Shown here one piece after another: positions 23,992 to 34,251 of a stretch of 64,000 nucleotides of DNA. Made by a program: the position numbers and the translations under genes. Below the pieces are notes generated by a model, which ran no database searches, had not been told where the DNA came from, and saw nothing but the letters and a program-made list of their open reading frames with translations. Origin of the DNA: Pegoplata infirma (Eukaryota; Arthropoda; Insecta; Diptera; Anthomyiidae); NCBI GenBank assembly GCA_963921195.1, contig OY992538.1, positions 234,043,462-234,107,461 on the forward strand, written 5' to 3'. The stretch's first letter is position 1. The number at the start of each line of letters is the position of its first letter.

Positions 23992-24507
23992 CCTAGCCAG
24001 AAATTGATGATGGTAAAAAAATCAAGCGCTTTAAAAGTACTTTTTTCCAAACGCTTTGAAGACGCTTCGTTTTACCAACTCATAAGTGCTTTTACAGCAC
24101 CATTTTACGAATTAAAAAATGTTTTATATCTTCGGCCCATAAAGTAGGAGACATAATAATTGTGTCATTCGGTTTGGATGAATGAAGCACACATCCTCTC
24201 TCAAGAAGTCCTCTTGTATTAACTTAATTATTTTTTAGTCTGTTGTAAAAAAATATATCAAAAATTTAAATTAAAAAATCTACAAATTAAAATATAATCA
24301 GCATAAAGCGTCTTTAAACCGCTTTATTTTTAGTCCTCCGAATGCTTTCAGAGCGCTTTGAAAAACTATCATATGAGCGTTTAACGGCGTTATCATTCGG
24401 ACGTTTTAAGAGCACTCTAAAAACAAAAACCATGACGTTCTGGAAACGCTTGTACCACCATTTAGAGTACTTTTAAAACGCTTTGATGATTGTATTTTCT
24501 GCCTGGG
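23992..24507. mobile_element. MITE with CCYAGSCAGAAA ends and AAGCGCTT repeats
   Basis: Inverted ends ACCTAGCCAGAAATT and (reverse complement) ACCCAGGCAGAAAAT. Subterminal words AAGCGCTTTAAAAGTAC, ACGCTTTG and related dyads are repeated at both ends. No ORF. Confidence 0.65.
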
Positions 24508-24888
24508 TATTTAAGGAAAAATGTTTACCCCATTGTAATCTCCCAAAATCAGAAATTCCTAAATATAGAATTTTTGTTCCGATGGAGAATACTACATTTT
24601 AAAAACCAAGTTTTAATCAAGTTTTCAGGAGATTGAAAATGTAACAAAGTACACTTTTATACCCTTTTAGCATCAGTATATTTTTTCATCGAATTATTCA
24701 TCATTCCAAACTTCAAATTTCTAGAACTATTATTTCAGGGGGTAGAAAAAGTACCAATGTACAATTTTTTACTCATTTTTACTTCATTAAAGTCTGAATT
24801 TCCAAAAGGTTTATTCAATTTTTTTTTTCGGTTAGGGGATTCCACATTTTAAATTTCAAGTTTCTATGTCCATATCCAAAGAAATAAA

Positions 24889-24928
24889 GAAAAAAAGAAA
24901 GAAAGAAAAAAAGAAAGAAAGAAAGATA
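24889..24928 (+). repeat. AAAG-type microsatellite
   Basis: AAGAAAAAAAGAAAGAAAG-like tract at the truncated edge of the following mini-me-like copy. Confidence 0.7.
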
Positions 24929-24929
24929 T

Positions 24930-25573
24930 TTGTTGCCAACAAACCTCTTTTAGTAATATCGGACGAAATTTTTATATGGGCCCTGAGTCCAAAAATGGTC
25001 CGATTATAATCAGATTTGTTTAGGTTATTAAATAACGCGCTAAACACACACAAACAATTTTTTAATTAAATATTTTTTATTTTCATGAAATTTGAGCGAT
25101 TTATGTGAATATCGGGAAGATGGTTTGTATGGGGGCTGCAAGAACAACTGGTCCGATTCATTTAAAATTCGCAATGGTGATTTGTGAATACAAAACATGT
25201 TTACCTGCCAGATTTGGAAAGGATACCTATTAAAATACGGTTGTTAGGGTCATTTAACCCATATTTAAAGGGGACGTTTGTATGGGGGCTAGGTCAAAAC
25301 ATGGACCGACGATTTTTTCCATTTTCAATAGCGTTCGTCCTTGGTTCAAAAGAAGCTTAAGTTTAAAATTTCAGACAAATCGGTTGAAAATTGCGACCTG
25401 TATCGTGCGCACAACGTTTACATGGACAGACGGATAGACGGACGGACATCGCTAAATCGACTCAAAAGTGATTATGAGTCGATCGGTATACTTGAAGGTG
25501 GGTGTAGGACCAATATTTCGGGTAGTTACAAACATCAGCACAAACTCATTATACCCTGTACCACAGAGTGGTG
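24930..25573 (-). mobile_element. mini-me-like repeat, second subfamily, copy h2
   Basis: Reverse copy: GGTTTGTATGGGGGCTGCAAG, GACAGACGGATAGACGGACG, GTCGATCGGTATAC, ACATCAGCACAAACTCATTA and the CACTCTGTGG terminal dyad. The hairpin end is missing and replaced by the AAAG tract. Confidence 0.75.
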
Positions 25574-25734
25574 TAGGCAGTGTTGCCATATATCAAGATT
25601 TCCCTTTTTTTGCAAGTTTTTTGAGGTGCTAAAAAGATTTCAAGATTTTTTCTAAAAAAATAAGTTTTTTGGAAAATAATAAAGTTTTTTCAAGTTTTTC
25701 TTAATTAGTTAAAAAATACAAAAAGCATCATTTT

Positions 25735-26640
25735 TTTTTGTAAATACCCGAAATATTGGTCGTAGACCAAGCTTTTATACCCTGTTCTCACTTACAGTTA
25801 AAAACCATTTTTAGCAACATTTTTCGTTTTATGCTTAAAAACCATTTTTATGACTCGTTTTACCATACATTTTTTTGTTGTAATATGTCAAAATAAAAAT
25901 GTTTTTAGCTCGTTTTAAAATTAAAACGATTTAAAACGAGCGGAATTCCAGGGGTTGAATTGAGTATTTTTGTATGTTCAGCGTTTTTAAAGCATTTTAG
26001 TAATATTGGCAACATTGTTTATTACTAAAATGTAAATAATACAAAAAAAAAACCGTGCTATTTTTATTTTTAAACAATTCTTGAACATTATAAACAGTTA
26101 TATGTATAATTAATGAATATAATTTTAATATTTTAATTTCGTTTGGTGTTAAAATGTGTACATGTTTATCAGCTGATAATGCAAATGTCAAAATAAAAAC
26201 ATAAAAACCAAAATAAAACGAGTGAAATCACGTGTGAACACTTTTGTTTAAATTAAAACAAATGTCGTTTAAACCCGTTTTTAGCTGCTCGTGAGAACAG
26301 GGTATTAGTATACCGACCGATTCAGAATCACTATCTGATTTGACTTAGCGTGTCCGTCCTTCAGTCTATGTAAAAGGTTACAATTAAATACGTCTTTATT
26401 CTATGAAAATATGAGATATTCGATTACAATTTTGTTTTTAGCTTGGTAACCTTATTAAATCCATTTAAAATCAGACCATTCTTTGACTTGGTCGCCATAT
26501 GAAAATTTCACACGATATTCACTTAAATCTGTAAGTTGCCAACATAGAATATTTTTTCTCTTAAATTGTTGCACTAATAAAAGATTTTACCACATATAGA
26601 TCCAATCCGTCATATATTGTCGAGCATGCACCGGTGTTTG
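25735..26640 (+). mobile_element. mini-me-like repeat, second subfamily, copy h4 (degenerate, split)
   Basis: Left piece ACCCGAAATATTGGTCGTAG; right piece from 26303 with ACCGACCGATTCAGAATCAC and GTGTCCGTCC, then fragments of the 3' part (26450-26620). Split by the MITE at 25780-26302. Confidence 0.6.
25780..26302. mobile_element. 523 bp MITE, ends CCCTGTTCTCAC, TA-flanked
   Basis: Ends CCCTGTTCTCAC and GTGAGAACAGGG, flanked by TA on both sides. Subterminal repeats of AAAACGAG and TTTTTAGC occur at both ends. Non-coding. Inserted in a mini-me-like copy. Confidence 0.75.
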
Positions 26641-26874
26641 ATATTTGCTTACAGTGTACAATTTTCTGAGCCTTCATAAGTTATGACTCTTTCAAGGCTC
26701 CAAAAAATTAACACATTAATCCACATTTGGATTCCTGAAAGATTCATGTTTGACTCTTAATTCTGGATATGTAAAAAATTCAAAATATGTTTTTTTGAAC
26801 ATTCATAAAAGAGTCAGGAAAGAATACGAACATATATTTTTGAGAATCTTTTATGAGTCATATAAGGCCCCTGT

Positions 26875-27085
26875 AGGTTAGTTGGTAGCATGCTAGCCTA
26901 TGAAACAAGGGGTCGTGGGTTCGATTCCCACTAAACCCTTGGTCGATTTCGATACAACGAGACGACGGTCATTGTAACCAGTTCTCGGTTAGGTTTAATT
27001 AATTATTAAAAATGATTTGTAATTAAATTGCGAAAACTAAATAAAAACTGATCGTTGGATTAAAATTATTATTATGATATTATAA
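26875..27085 (+). mobile_element. tRNA-derived SINE candidate
   Basis: The head has an A-box-like TAGGTTAGTTGG and a consensus B box GGTTCGATTCC inside a perfect T-arm (GTGGG/CCCAC with a 7 nt loop). The acceptor stem does not pair and the anticodon arm is poor, so it is not a tRNA gene. A tRNA-unrelated body (CAACGAGACGACGG..) and an AT-rich tail follow. Possible flanking repeat ATATAAG/ATTATAAG. Confidence 0.6.
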
Positions 27086-27372
27086 GAGCGCTAAGAAAAA
27101 GGGATTATGTTTTCTGAACGTCTAAGAACTCTTTTAAGAGCCTTTTCGAGCTCCAAATGAACGCTTGGTTGTTTTTTTATTATTTTTTTTACACTTGATA
27201 TAAAAAATGAATTGAAAATACATAATGAAAATACATAATATATTAATTTTTAATTTTTTCAATACTTTTGTACAAAAAAGATTTTTTCACAAAAAAAAAG
27301 ATTTTTTTTCAGAAATAAAAAGTTTTTTCAAAAAAATATATGGCAACACTGGGTGTAGGGTATAAAAACTAA

Positions 27373-27515
27373 GAGGGACTTTACACACAGACTTATTTCC
27401 TTGCATATCTGCTACTGCATTCGAGTTTTTAGGCAAAAGAGGTAGAATAAAAGAAGAAATTTCAAAAGGGAATTGAAAAAAAAATCATGAAAAAAGTCTG
27501 TGTGTAAAGTCCCTC
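27373..27515. mobile_element. 143 bp MITE, 22 bp perfect TIR, TAA TSD
   Basis: Perfect TIRs beginning GAGGGACTTTACACACAGAC, flanked by TAA (27370-27372, 27516-27518). The end resembles the element at 44842-45045 (GAGGGTATTTATACACAGCC), suggesting one family. Confidence 0.88.
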
Positions 27516-27738
27516 TAAGAAAACTCTCGCAATCAATAATAATCATTAAAAGGAAAACTTAAAACCAATGAAATAGAAAGTTCAAAGGTCATTTAACAAG
27601 AGATAAGAAATACAAAGAACAAAGTTTGAAGATAATAAAACAAAATTTTTTTAAATTAATAATAAAGAAAATATGGGGAAAATGAGCTGTAAAAAACAAT
27701 AAAAAATAACATATTGCATGCCATAGAAAGAATACAAC

Positions 27739-28493
27739 TAGAGTATTCAAATCCGAAAACCGTTTATCCGTTTTTTTTCATTTTAAAAAACTCGAACGGT
27801 TTTGAATAATTTCAAATATATGGCACCCTGAAAAATGGCCCCAATGCAAAATGGCACCAAAGCCAAAAAAAAAAAAAATCACCCCACTATGAATTATGAA
27901 AAATGACCCCAATTCTTATTGAAAAATGGCCCCAAAAAATTGATACTATTTTAATAAAAATGAAAAAAGGCCATAAATTGCATTAATTCTACAATATGAA
28001 AAATGTTTCCACTAAAAAAATAATATCTTAACCAATATGAAAAGAGGTTTTAAATTTAATAAATCGTGCAATCGCGCGAAATAAATAAAAAACACTTTAA
28101 TATTATGCCTAAAAATGCTTTATTTTGCGGGGAGGGTGGGTTTAATGCATGGAGTTTAAAACCTCTAAGCCCGGCCCGAAACGGTCGATGTATAACTTTA
28201 TAACTCTGGATATGTATTCGCATATTTAATATGCATTCCAAATATGCAAAAATAAATACAAAATATGCATTTATAAGTAATAAATACGCATTTTAAATAT
28301 GCAAAAATATAATTTTTTATTAAAATACACAAAAACAAATTGATGCTATTATATAATAAATTAACACAAAAACCGAAAACCCCGCTTTAACCGATTTTTG
28401 TAACAAACCGTATTCGAAACCCGGTTTGAAAAAAAAATGTTTAAATAAACCGAAAACCGGTTTTTAAAAAAGGACGGTTTTTCGAATACTCTG
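27739..28493. mobile_element. 755 bp hAT-like element (TSD AATRCAAC)
   Basis: Ends YAGAGTATTC..GAATACTCTG with subterminal GAAAACCGGTT-type words. The 8 bp flanks AATACAAC (27731-27738) and AATGCAAC (28494-28501) differ at one base. The interior has repeated AAAATGGCCCCAA words. No transposase. Confidence 0.7.
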
Positions 28494-28501
28494 AATGCAA
28501 C

Positions 28502-29090
28502 CCAAACAAAATAAACCCATTAGCACTTAGCAACTGGTGAAATAAATTGTTTGAAGCGACAAAAACAAAACAAAATAAACAAACATAAAATAGACCTCTA
28601 AAGAAAAAAAACATTTAGAAACCCGAAATCCAGACAAAAATATATGTTGTACATATTCAGCTTGGTTTTTTTTTTCTCCACTATCAATAGTCAGGTTTAT
28701 GCAGCCTCCACAGGCTGTAGTCTTGGTGTGAGGGACACATGCTAGTCAAACAAGATTTGAGGTAAACTTCTCTTATGTCTCTTCGTCTTAATTCTGCCTA
28801 ACATTCTCCGAAAGTCTCTAAATTGCCTGTTTTGTATGCATTCAAACAATCGCATTCATCGCAGGGATATGGGATGGAAAAAAGGGCTGCTGCTGTTGCT
28901 GCTTAATATTGTTAACATGATAATGATGTATGTAGTTGGTTAATGATAATAATATGACCATGTCAGGCACAAGGCTAAGCTGATGGCAATGCACTTTTAT
29001 TGTGTGTTGCATTGTTTTTTTTTTTGGTTATAACTATAGTTGCTAGTATGTATGTTTAAGCGATCTGTTTGTATGTCTGTCTGTCTGGGT
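28502..29090. other. drk: Higher-complexity block within drk intron 1
   Basis: Compared with the rest of the intron this stretch has more GC, no repeats found elsewhere in the window, and words such as GCAGCCTCCACAGGCTG, CTGCTGCTGTTGCTGC and GTCTGTCTGTCTGG. It could be host intronic sequence with regulatory function. No ORF or RNA gene is supported. Confidence 0.35.
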
Positions 29091-30455
29091 CGGTCACATT
29101 AGAGTGGTAGTTTTTCTTCAACTTTTGATTTTCGCAAGTGTCTGGGCAAATTTTTATTCTACTAGACCTAAAAATTATGTGGTACAAATTTGTGGCCAAT
29201 CAAATTAAATTAACCTGTGGCTACTGGCGATCAAAGTTTTAAATTTTTAAAATAAAAAAATGGTCAGAACACTAATGTTGAATAATTTGCAAAAATAGGT
29301 CGAGCAGATTTCGAGATACCCCTATTTGAAATTTGAAAAAAAGGTGTTTTTTCTACATACAAAAAAATTAAAATGAGTATCAATCACTTAAATGATTATG
29401 TCAATTACTATTTTAATTGATTTTGCACCTATCACGAAAGTAATAGTATCAATTACTAAAATTTGTAAAAGTTTAACAAGGAAAAATTGCATTTATTCTT
29501 AATTTACGGAAATTTGCGAAATCAATTAAAACAAGTAAAAAAGTTAAATTCGGCCTTGCCGAATGTAGTGATACCCTCCACTATTTCAAAAAGATTTTTC
29601 CAAAAAACTTTTTTTAAAAGGAAATTACTTAAAAAAAAAATCCGCAAAAAAAAAAAATTTGGTAAAAAAAAAAATCCGCGATTTATTTCTTTTTTTGTCA
29701 AAAATATGTTCGTACTTCTTTAAATACCATTTGGTGTTCAATTATGTTCACATATGTCAACCAGCAGCCGAATTAAAGCAAATCGATCGGGGATCATGAA
29801 TATATATATTTTATGGGGTCCCAGACCGATATTTCGATGAGTTACAAACGGAATGACAAACTTATATATACCCTCTTTCACTAAGTGGAGGGTATAAAAA
29901 TGTTATAATATCAATTAAAAAAAATTATTAAAAACTAAAATGAACTTTTTAAAATTTTTAATTAAAAGTTTTGCCCGCAAAATTTTTGGAAATTGTTCGA
30001 CAAATTTTAAATGGCGATATCTCGAAAGCCGATTTAAAAATTGTTTTTTTTTTTTATATTTATATTCAGCATGCCAAAATAATAAAAATAATGCATCGCA
30101 AGATATATTTTTTTTAATTTGTCAAAACTCCAAAATTTTAGTGAAAATTTTCAAGAAATCCTAAACTTTGATCGAAGGAAAAATTGTCTCAAGCTCTTTG
30201 AAAATGTTAAAAGAACGAAATTTTAAAATTTTTTTTTTTTTAATTTCTTGAATGCAGGAAAAACCGCGATTTTGTGAAAATTTTAAATAGCGATATTTCA
30301 AAAACTTTTAGACCGATTTATCAAAATCTAAAGGATTGGCCTAAAATTTGTACCACATAACTTTTAGGCCAGGAGAATAAAAATTTTCCCGGAAGCTCAA
30401 ATTGGAAGAAAATTTTTTTTTGCCATACAAAAAAAAATGCCAGTCTAATGGCCAT
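29091..30455. mobile_element. Foldback-type element, ends GGYCAYATTAGASTGG
   Basis: Imperfect inverted arms of about 140 bp: AAATTTTTATTCTACTAGAC and ATGTGGTACAAATTTGTGGCC on the left match the reverse complement of the right. The centre contains ATTTTAAATGGCGATATCTC blocks and an inserted mini-me-like copy. No coding sequence. Confidence 0.65.
29530..29896 (-). mobile_element. mini-me/DINE-1-like repeat, short copy c
   Basis: Reverse copy: ACAAGTAAAAAAGTTAA, hairpin ATTCGGCCTTGCCGAAT, TAGTGATACCCTCC, TTTTATGGGGTCCCAGACC, GTGGAGGGTATAAAA. The middle, including the GTCC tract, is deleted. Confidence 0.75.
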
Positions 30456-30659
30456 ACATATTGGGTATTAAGTAAACGATATTGGTTGATTAGGTTTGTG
30501 TTTTTTGTAGTTTGTTGAGCTGTTGTTATGGTATATTTTATAGACCATCGTATATCATATGTTTGTATTAAAATTTAAAATGGTGTGATCTTAAAATTTT
30601 TAAGTTTTTCCAATTTTTCGCAAAAATAGCGTCAAAAGAAAGTGTACAGGTCTATAGTA

Positions 30660-30691
30660 AGGAGTGAGATCATAAAAATGTTAACACACAT
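30660..30691 (+). repeat. Left TIR of the Tc1/mariner element
   Basis: 32 of 32 bases match the reverse complement of 31913-31944. TA precedes it. Confidence 0.97.
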
Positions 30692-30814
30692 TTTTGCCTA
30701 CAACTTTGGTGTAAAGCTTCCAAATTTTTTTTTTTTCGGCAGTTTACATTTTAAAAATATGTCAGTTAATAAATTAATTTACATCATGAGTTTTAATTTG
30801 CAATTTTTTACACA

Positions 30815-31810
30815 ATGGACGATGAAAGAAAAGTGCGTTCAAAAATAATTAAATATTTTCAACAAAACCAAACATGGACATACAAAAAAATTGCCAAAGA
30901 AACTAATGTATGCCGCCAAACAGTTTCAAAAGTGGTAAAAAGGTATCTGGAACACCTAACAATTGAAAGGAAGCCGGGAACAGGAACAACGACTGGTTAT
31001 CGTAACATTGGTAAGGCATATAAAGTTAAAAGCATCCTTAAGAGAGCTCCTAACACATCTGGCAGAAAAACAGCTCGGTTAGCCCAATGCTCAGACTTTT
31101 TTGTACGTAAAGTGAAACGTAAGGCCTACAAAGTTCAAAAAGTTCCCGATAGAAACGCTTTTAAAAATTTGGAGGCCAAAACCAGAGCTAGAAAATTGAA
31201 ATCAAATTTTATAAAAAAATACAACTGTTGTGTAATGGACGACGAAACTTATGTCCTGGCTGATTTTGCGCAGCTCCCTGGTCAAGAATTTTATGTTTCC
31301 GATGTTCGAGGAAATGTTGCGGAAAAATTTCGGTCAAAAAAGCAAACGAAATTCCCCAAAAAATTCCTAGTATGGCAAGCCATATGTAGCTGCGGCCAAA
31401 GAAGCCAGTCATTTGTGACATCTGGCTCTATAAACAGCGAAATTTATATCAAGGAGTGTTTGCAGAAGAGACTTCTTCCGTTCTTGAGTCAGCACAATGT
31501 ATCCACTTACTTTTGGCCCGATTTAGCATCATGTCACTACAGCAAGAAAGCGCTGGAGTGGTATAATGATAATAATGTGGTTTTTGTACCAAGAGAGGCA
31601 AATCCACCAAACTGCCCGGAGCTCAGGCCAGTGGAGAGATATTGGGCTCTTGTTAAAAAAGAATTAAAGGGCACAAAAAAGGTCTCCCAGGACATGCAAG
31701 ATTTCAAACGTAGATGGACCACCTGCTCTAAAAAGGTGACAGAAACTACCATAAAAGCCTTAATGGGAGGGTTTCCGGAAAAAGTGGATAACTTTGTTCG
31801 TAGTGGTTAG
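30815..31810 (+). CDS. Tc1/mariner (IS630-like) transposase, DD37E
   Basis: 331 residues, single exon, ATG at 30815 and TAG at 31808. The N-terminal paired-type DNA-binding region shows a first helix-turn-helix (about residues 17-45, WTYKKIAKETNVCRQTVSKV) and a second (about 70-105). The catalytic DDE domain follows: Asp143 in VMDDETY, Asp236 in FWPDLASCHYS and Glu274 in CPELRPVERYW. There are 37 residues between the last two, so DD37E. The NPPNCPELRP and FWPDLA motifs match the insect DD37E lineage as I remember it (ITmD37E-like); a database search would settle the subfamily. It would cut and paste the element by binding its TIRs in the nucleus. The minus-strand ORFs over it are shadows. Confidence 0.95.
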   Translation: MDDERKVRSKIIKYFQQNQTWTYKKIAKETNVCRQTVSKVVKRYLEHLTIERKPGTGTTTGYRNIGKAYKVKSILKRAPNTSGRKTARLAQCSDFFVRKVKRKAYKVQKVPDRNAFKNLEAKTRARKLKSNFIKKYNCCVMDDETYVLADFAQLPGQEFYVSDVRGNVAEKFRSKKQTKFPKKFLVWQAICSCGQRSQSFVTSGSINSEIYIKECLQKRLLPFLSQHNVSTYFWPDLASCHYSKKALEWYNDNNVVFVPREANPPNCPELRPVERYWALVKKELKGTKKVSQDMQDFKRRWTTCSKKVTETTIKALMGGFPEKVDNFVRSG

Positions 31811-31912
31811 AGTTCCATGCGGTTTTTTTGTTATGATTTTGTATTAAATTTTATTTAATAAAAATTTGGTTTGAAGTCTTAAAATTCAGTAGTCTGTTTT
31901 TTATTTAACTTT

Positions 31913-31944
31913 ATGTGTGTTAACATTTTTATGATCTCACTCCT
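31913..31944 (-). repeat. Right TIR of the Tc1/mariner element
   Basis: Perfect inverted copy of the left TIR; TA follows at 31945-31946. Confidence 0.97.
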
Positions 31945-31946
31945 TA

Positions 31947-32439
31947 GATGCAATTCGTTAACGACAAAGTTGGCAATAAAAGCCCTTATTATTATCGATC
32001 GACTATTATTAAAAAAAAAAAAATTAACAAGCTTTAATTTAAGCTTGATATCGTCCAGATTGAGCAAATATTAAATAAGATACGAGAGTCGCACTGGAAA
32101 ATGAAATTATTTTAGACGTTTTTTAAAAAATATTTCTAAGTTAATTTTATTCAAGTTAAACCTTAAAAATTTAAATAAAGGTCCAATAAATTAAATTCAG
32201 TTATCAACTCATTTTCCAGATGACCCGAACAAAAATCAAAATTTTTTAAATGCAGTAAAAAAATATGTTTTTTTTTTACTTCCAATTCTTTGGATCAACA
32301 ATTTTTTGTAAACTTGAATCACATGGCTATCATGATTCACGTGAATCACGCTTGAGTATTTTTTTCAAAGTATTATTGTTAAAGTACGATGCATTACCCC
32401 TATACTGTGGCACCCTCTAATCAATGGGGGTAAACATTA
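31947..32439. other. Stretch with no recognised feature
   Basis: AT-rich intronic sequence; no repeat, ORF or structure I can name. Confidence 0.4.
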
Positions 32440-32606
32440 ACAAATTTATATATATTTTCCAATTCGTGAGTATTTAGTAAACGTGATTATATCGTGTATG
32501 AGATTAAATTTGTTTCTACTCACGTGAGCGTGCATGAGCTTAAGCCAAAAAAAAATTTCGTGCGTGAGCGTGATTGAAAAGTCACTCACGATCCAATCTC
32601 TAGTTT
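32440..32606 (-). repeat. CACTCACG-rich dispersed repeat, copy 2
   Basis: Reverse copy of the 5185 family with CTCACGTGAGCGTG, GCGTGAGCGTG and AATCTCTAG. Fragmentary. Confidence 0.55.
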
Positions 32607-32815
32607 CAAGAATAATTACAAAAAATTCTTTGATATAAAGAGAGAAATACATCAAATCCACCGTTTTATCGAAAATAACAGATTGATTTTTTTTATCGAA
32701 AATGACAGATTGATATCGAAAATGACAGATGTCTCTTATTATCTTTACTCTATGGTTAAAACTAGCTAAAAACTGCTCAGTTTAGTCCTAAAATCGCAAA
32801 TTTTCTCCCTATTTA

Positions 32816-33418
32816 TACCCTACACCACACTGTGGTACAGGGTATAATGAGTTTGTGCTGATGTTTGTAACTATCCGAAACATTGGTCCTAGACCCACTT
32901 TTAAGTATTCCGATCGACTTAGAATCACTTTTTAAGTCGATTTAGTATGTTTTCGAAATTTGGCAGGTAATCATGTTTCATCCAAACAAATCACCATTCC
33001 GAATTTTAAAGAAATCGGACCAGTTCTTCTTGTAGCCCCCATACAAACCACCTTCCCGATTTTCACATAAATCTCTCAAATTTCATGAAAATAGAAAATA
33101 TTTAATTAAAATTCTGTTTGTGTATGTTAAACGCGTACTTTAATAACCTTATCAAATCTGATTATCATCGGACCATTTTTGGACTTGGGTCCCATGTGAA
33201 AATTTCGCCCGATATTCAGTAGAAGCGGTTTATTGTCAACATAAAGAAGCCTATTCCACTCAAATTTGATTTGTGAGTGATTTTTACAATTATTAAAGAT
33301 TTGACAAAATATAGATCTAATCAGTCCATGTTTGAACTTGGGACCCATTTTCCGGGAAACTCTGGTGTAGGGTATTATATGGTTGGTCTTGACCGACAAT
33401 AATTTTCTTACTTGTTTT
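32816..33418 (+). mobile_element. mini-me-like repeat, second subfamily, copy h3
   Basis: Begins at the CACACTGTGGTACAGGG dyad and ends at the GTTGGTCTTGACCGAC hairpin plus TTTTCTTACTTGTTT. An internal deletion removed the GTCC tract. It shows the uninterrupted sequence at the site where the 21098-22333 foldback entered copy h1. Confidence 0.8.
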
Positions 33419-33867
33419 TTTTTCGTCATAAAACTCTATTGTCGTGTTTGTATTTGTCTGTGCCATGGGGTCCAGTAATTCTCAGGAAATAACTACACTC
33501 AAAAAAAAAATATTGTAAAACTAGCAAAAAAAAATGGTTAAAATTAGCAAAAAAAAAACTGTAGTTTTGGACGTTGCAAAAATTTTGGTAATATTAGCAA
33601 AACCATTTTGCTAATCAAAAAATTAGGAAAAAAATGGTAAAATTACAAGAATACCATTTTATTTTTGTAAAAAATCAACCTTGTAAAATTATCAAAAAAT
33701 ATGGTAAAATGACAAAAAAAAATGGTAAAATTGAAATAGATAAAAAAAATTGTAATTTGGTAAAAAAAACTGTTTTATTTAGTAATTTTTTTCTCTGATT
33801 AGTAGTTGATTTAAAATTTGGTGAATATACTAAAAAAAAATTTGCCTGTTTTTGAGCACCACATTCT

Positions 33868-33990
33868 TTAAATGTAGTAATAGCAGCATGGTTTCTTCGG
33901 CTTGATGGTGGCAGCATCTTCTTTTGCCTTCTTCTCAGCAGCTGTAGTTGCAGTAACTGGACTTCCAACAACATCAAAATCCAAAATGAT
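33868..33990 (-). pseudogene. Coding-like fragment inside a transposon (unknown protein C-terminus)
   Basis: In one minus-strand frame it reads DFDVVGSPVTATTAAEKK then AKEDAATIKPKKPCCYYYI and TAA. The codon use and composition look coding, unlike the surrounding simple sequence. A shorter, internally deleted relative lies at about 35690-35745 within the same element. I do not recognise the protein. It may be a captured host exon or the remnant of an element gene. Confidence 0.4.
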
Positions 33991-34251
33991 TTTTTTTTTT
34001 TTCACTTAAACACTTTAAACAACAAATTTAAAGAACAACACTTCACTTTTTTTATTTTTTTTGCGTCATTTTTTTAGCTTAAGTAGAACAAATGAGATTT
34101 GCGTAGTAGTCTACACAAGAAATTTCTTACATTTTCAGGTAAAATTTGTAAAAAATTAACAATTTTTTTTCGAATTTTTAATTTTTTTCACATGTATTTA
34201 AAAAAAAATAAAAAAAAACTTTTGGACATTGAAGATTAGATATATAACTAT

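Larger units (their letters stand above)
30660..31944 (+). mobile_element. Complete Tc1/mariner-type transposon (1285 bp, TA TSD)
   Basis: Identical 32 bp TIRs (30660-30691 and 31913-31944) beginning AGGAGTGAGATCATAAAAAT, flanked by the TA duplication (30658-30659, 31945-31946). It contains one uninterrupted transposase gene. Identical ends and an intact frame indicate recent insertion, in contrast to the degenerate elements around it. Confidence 0.97.

Noticed and set aside
26875..26950. Functional tRNA gene
   Set aside because: The T-arm is good, but the acceptor stem does not pair and no anticodon arm forms; a SINE head fits better.
31209..31752. Minus-strand ORFs over the transposase
   Set aside because: Antisense shadows of the intact plus-strand transposase, with no features of their own.
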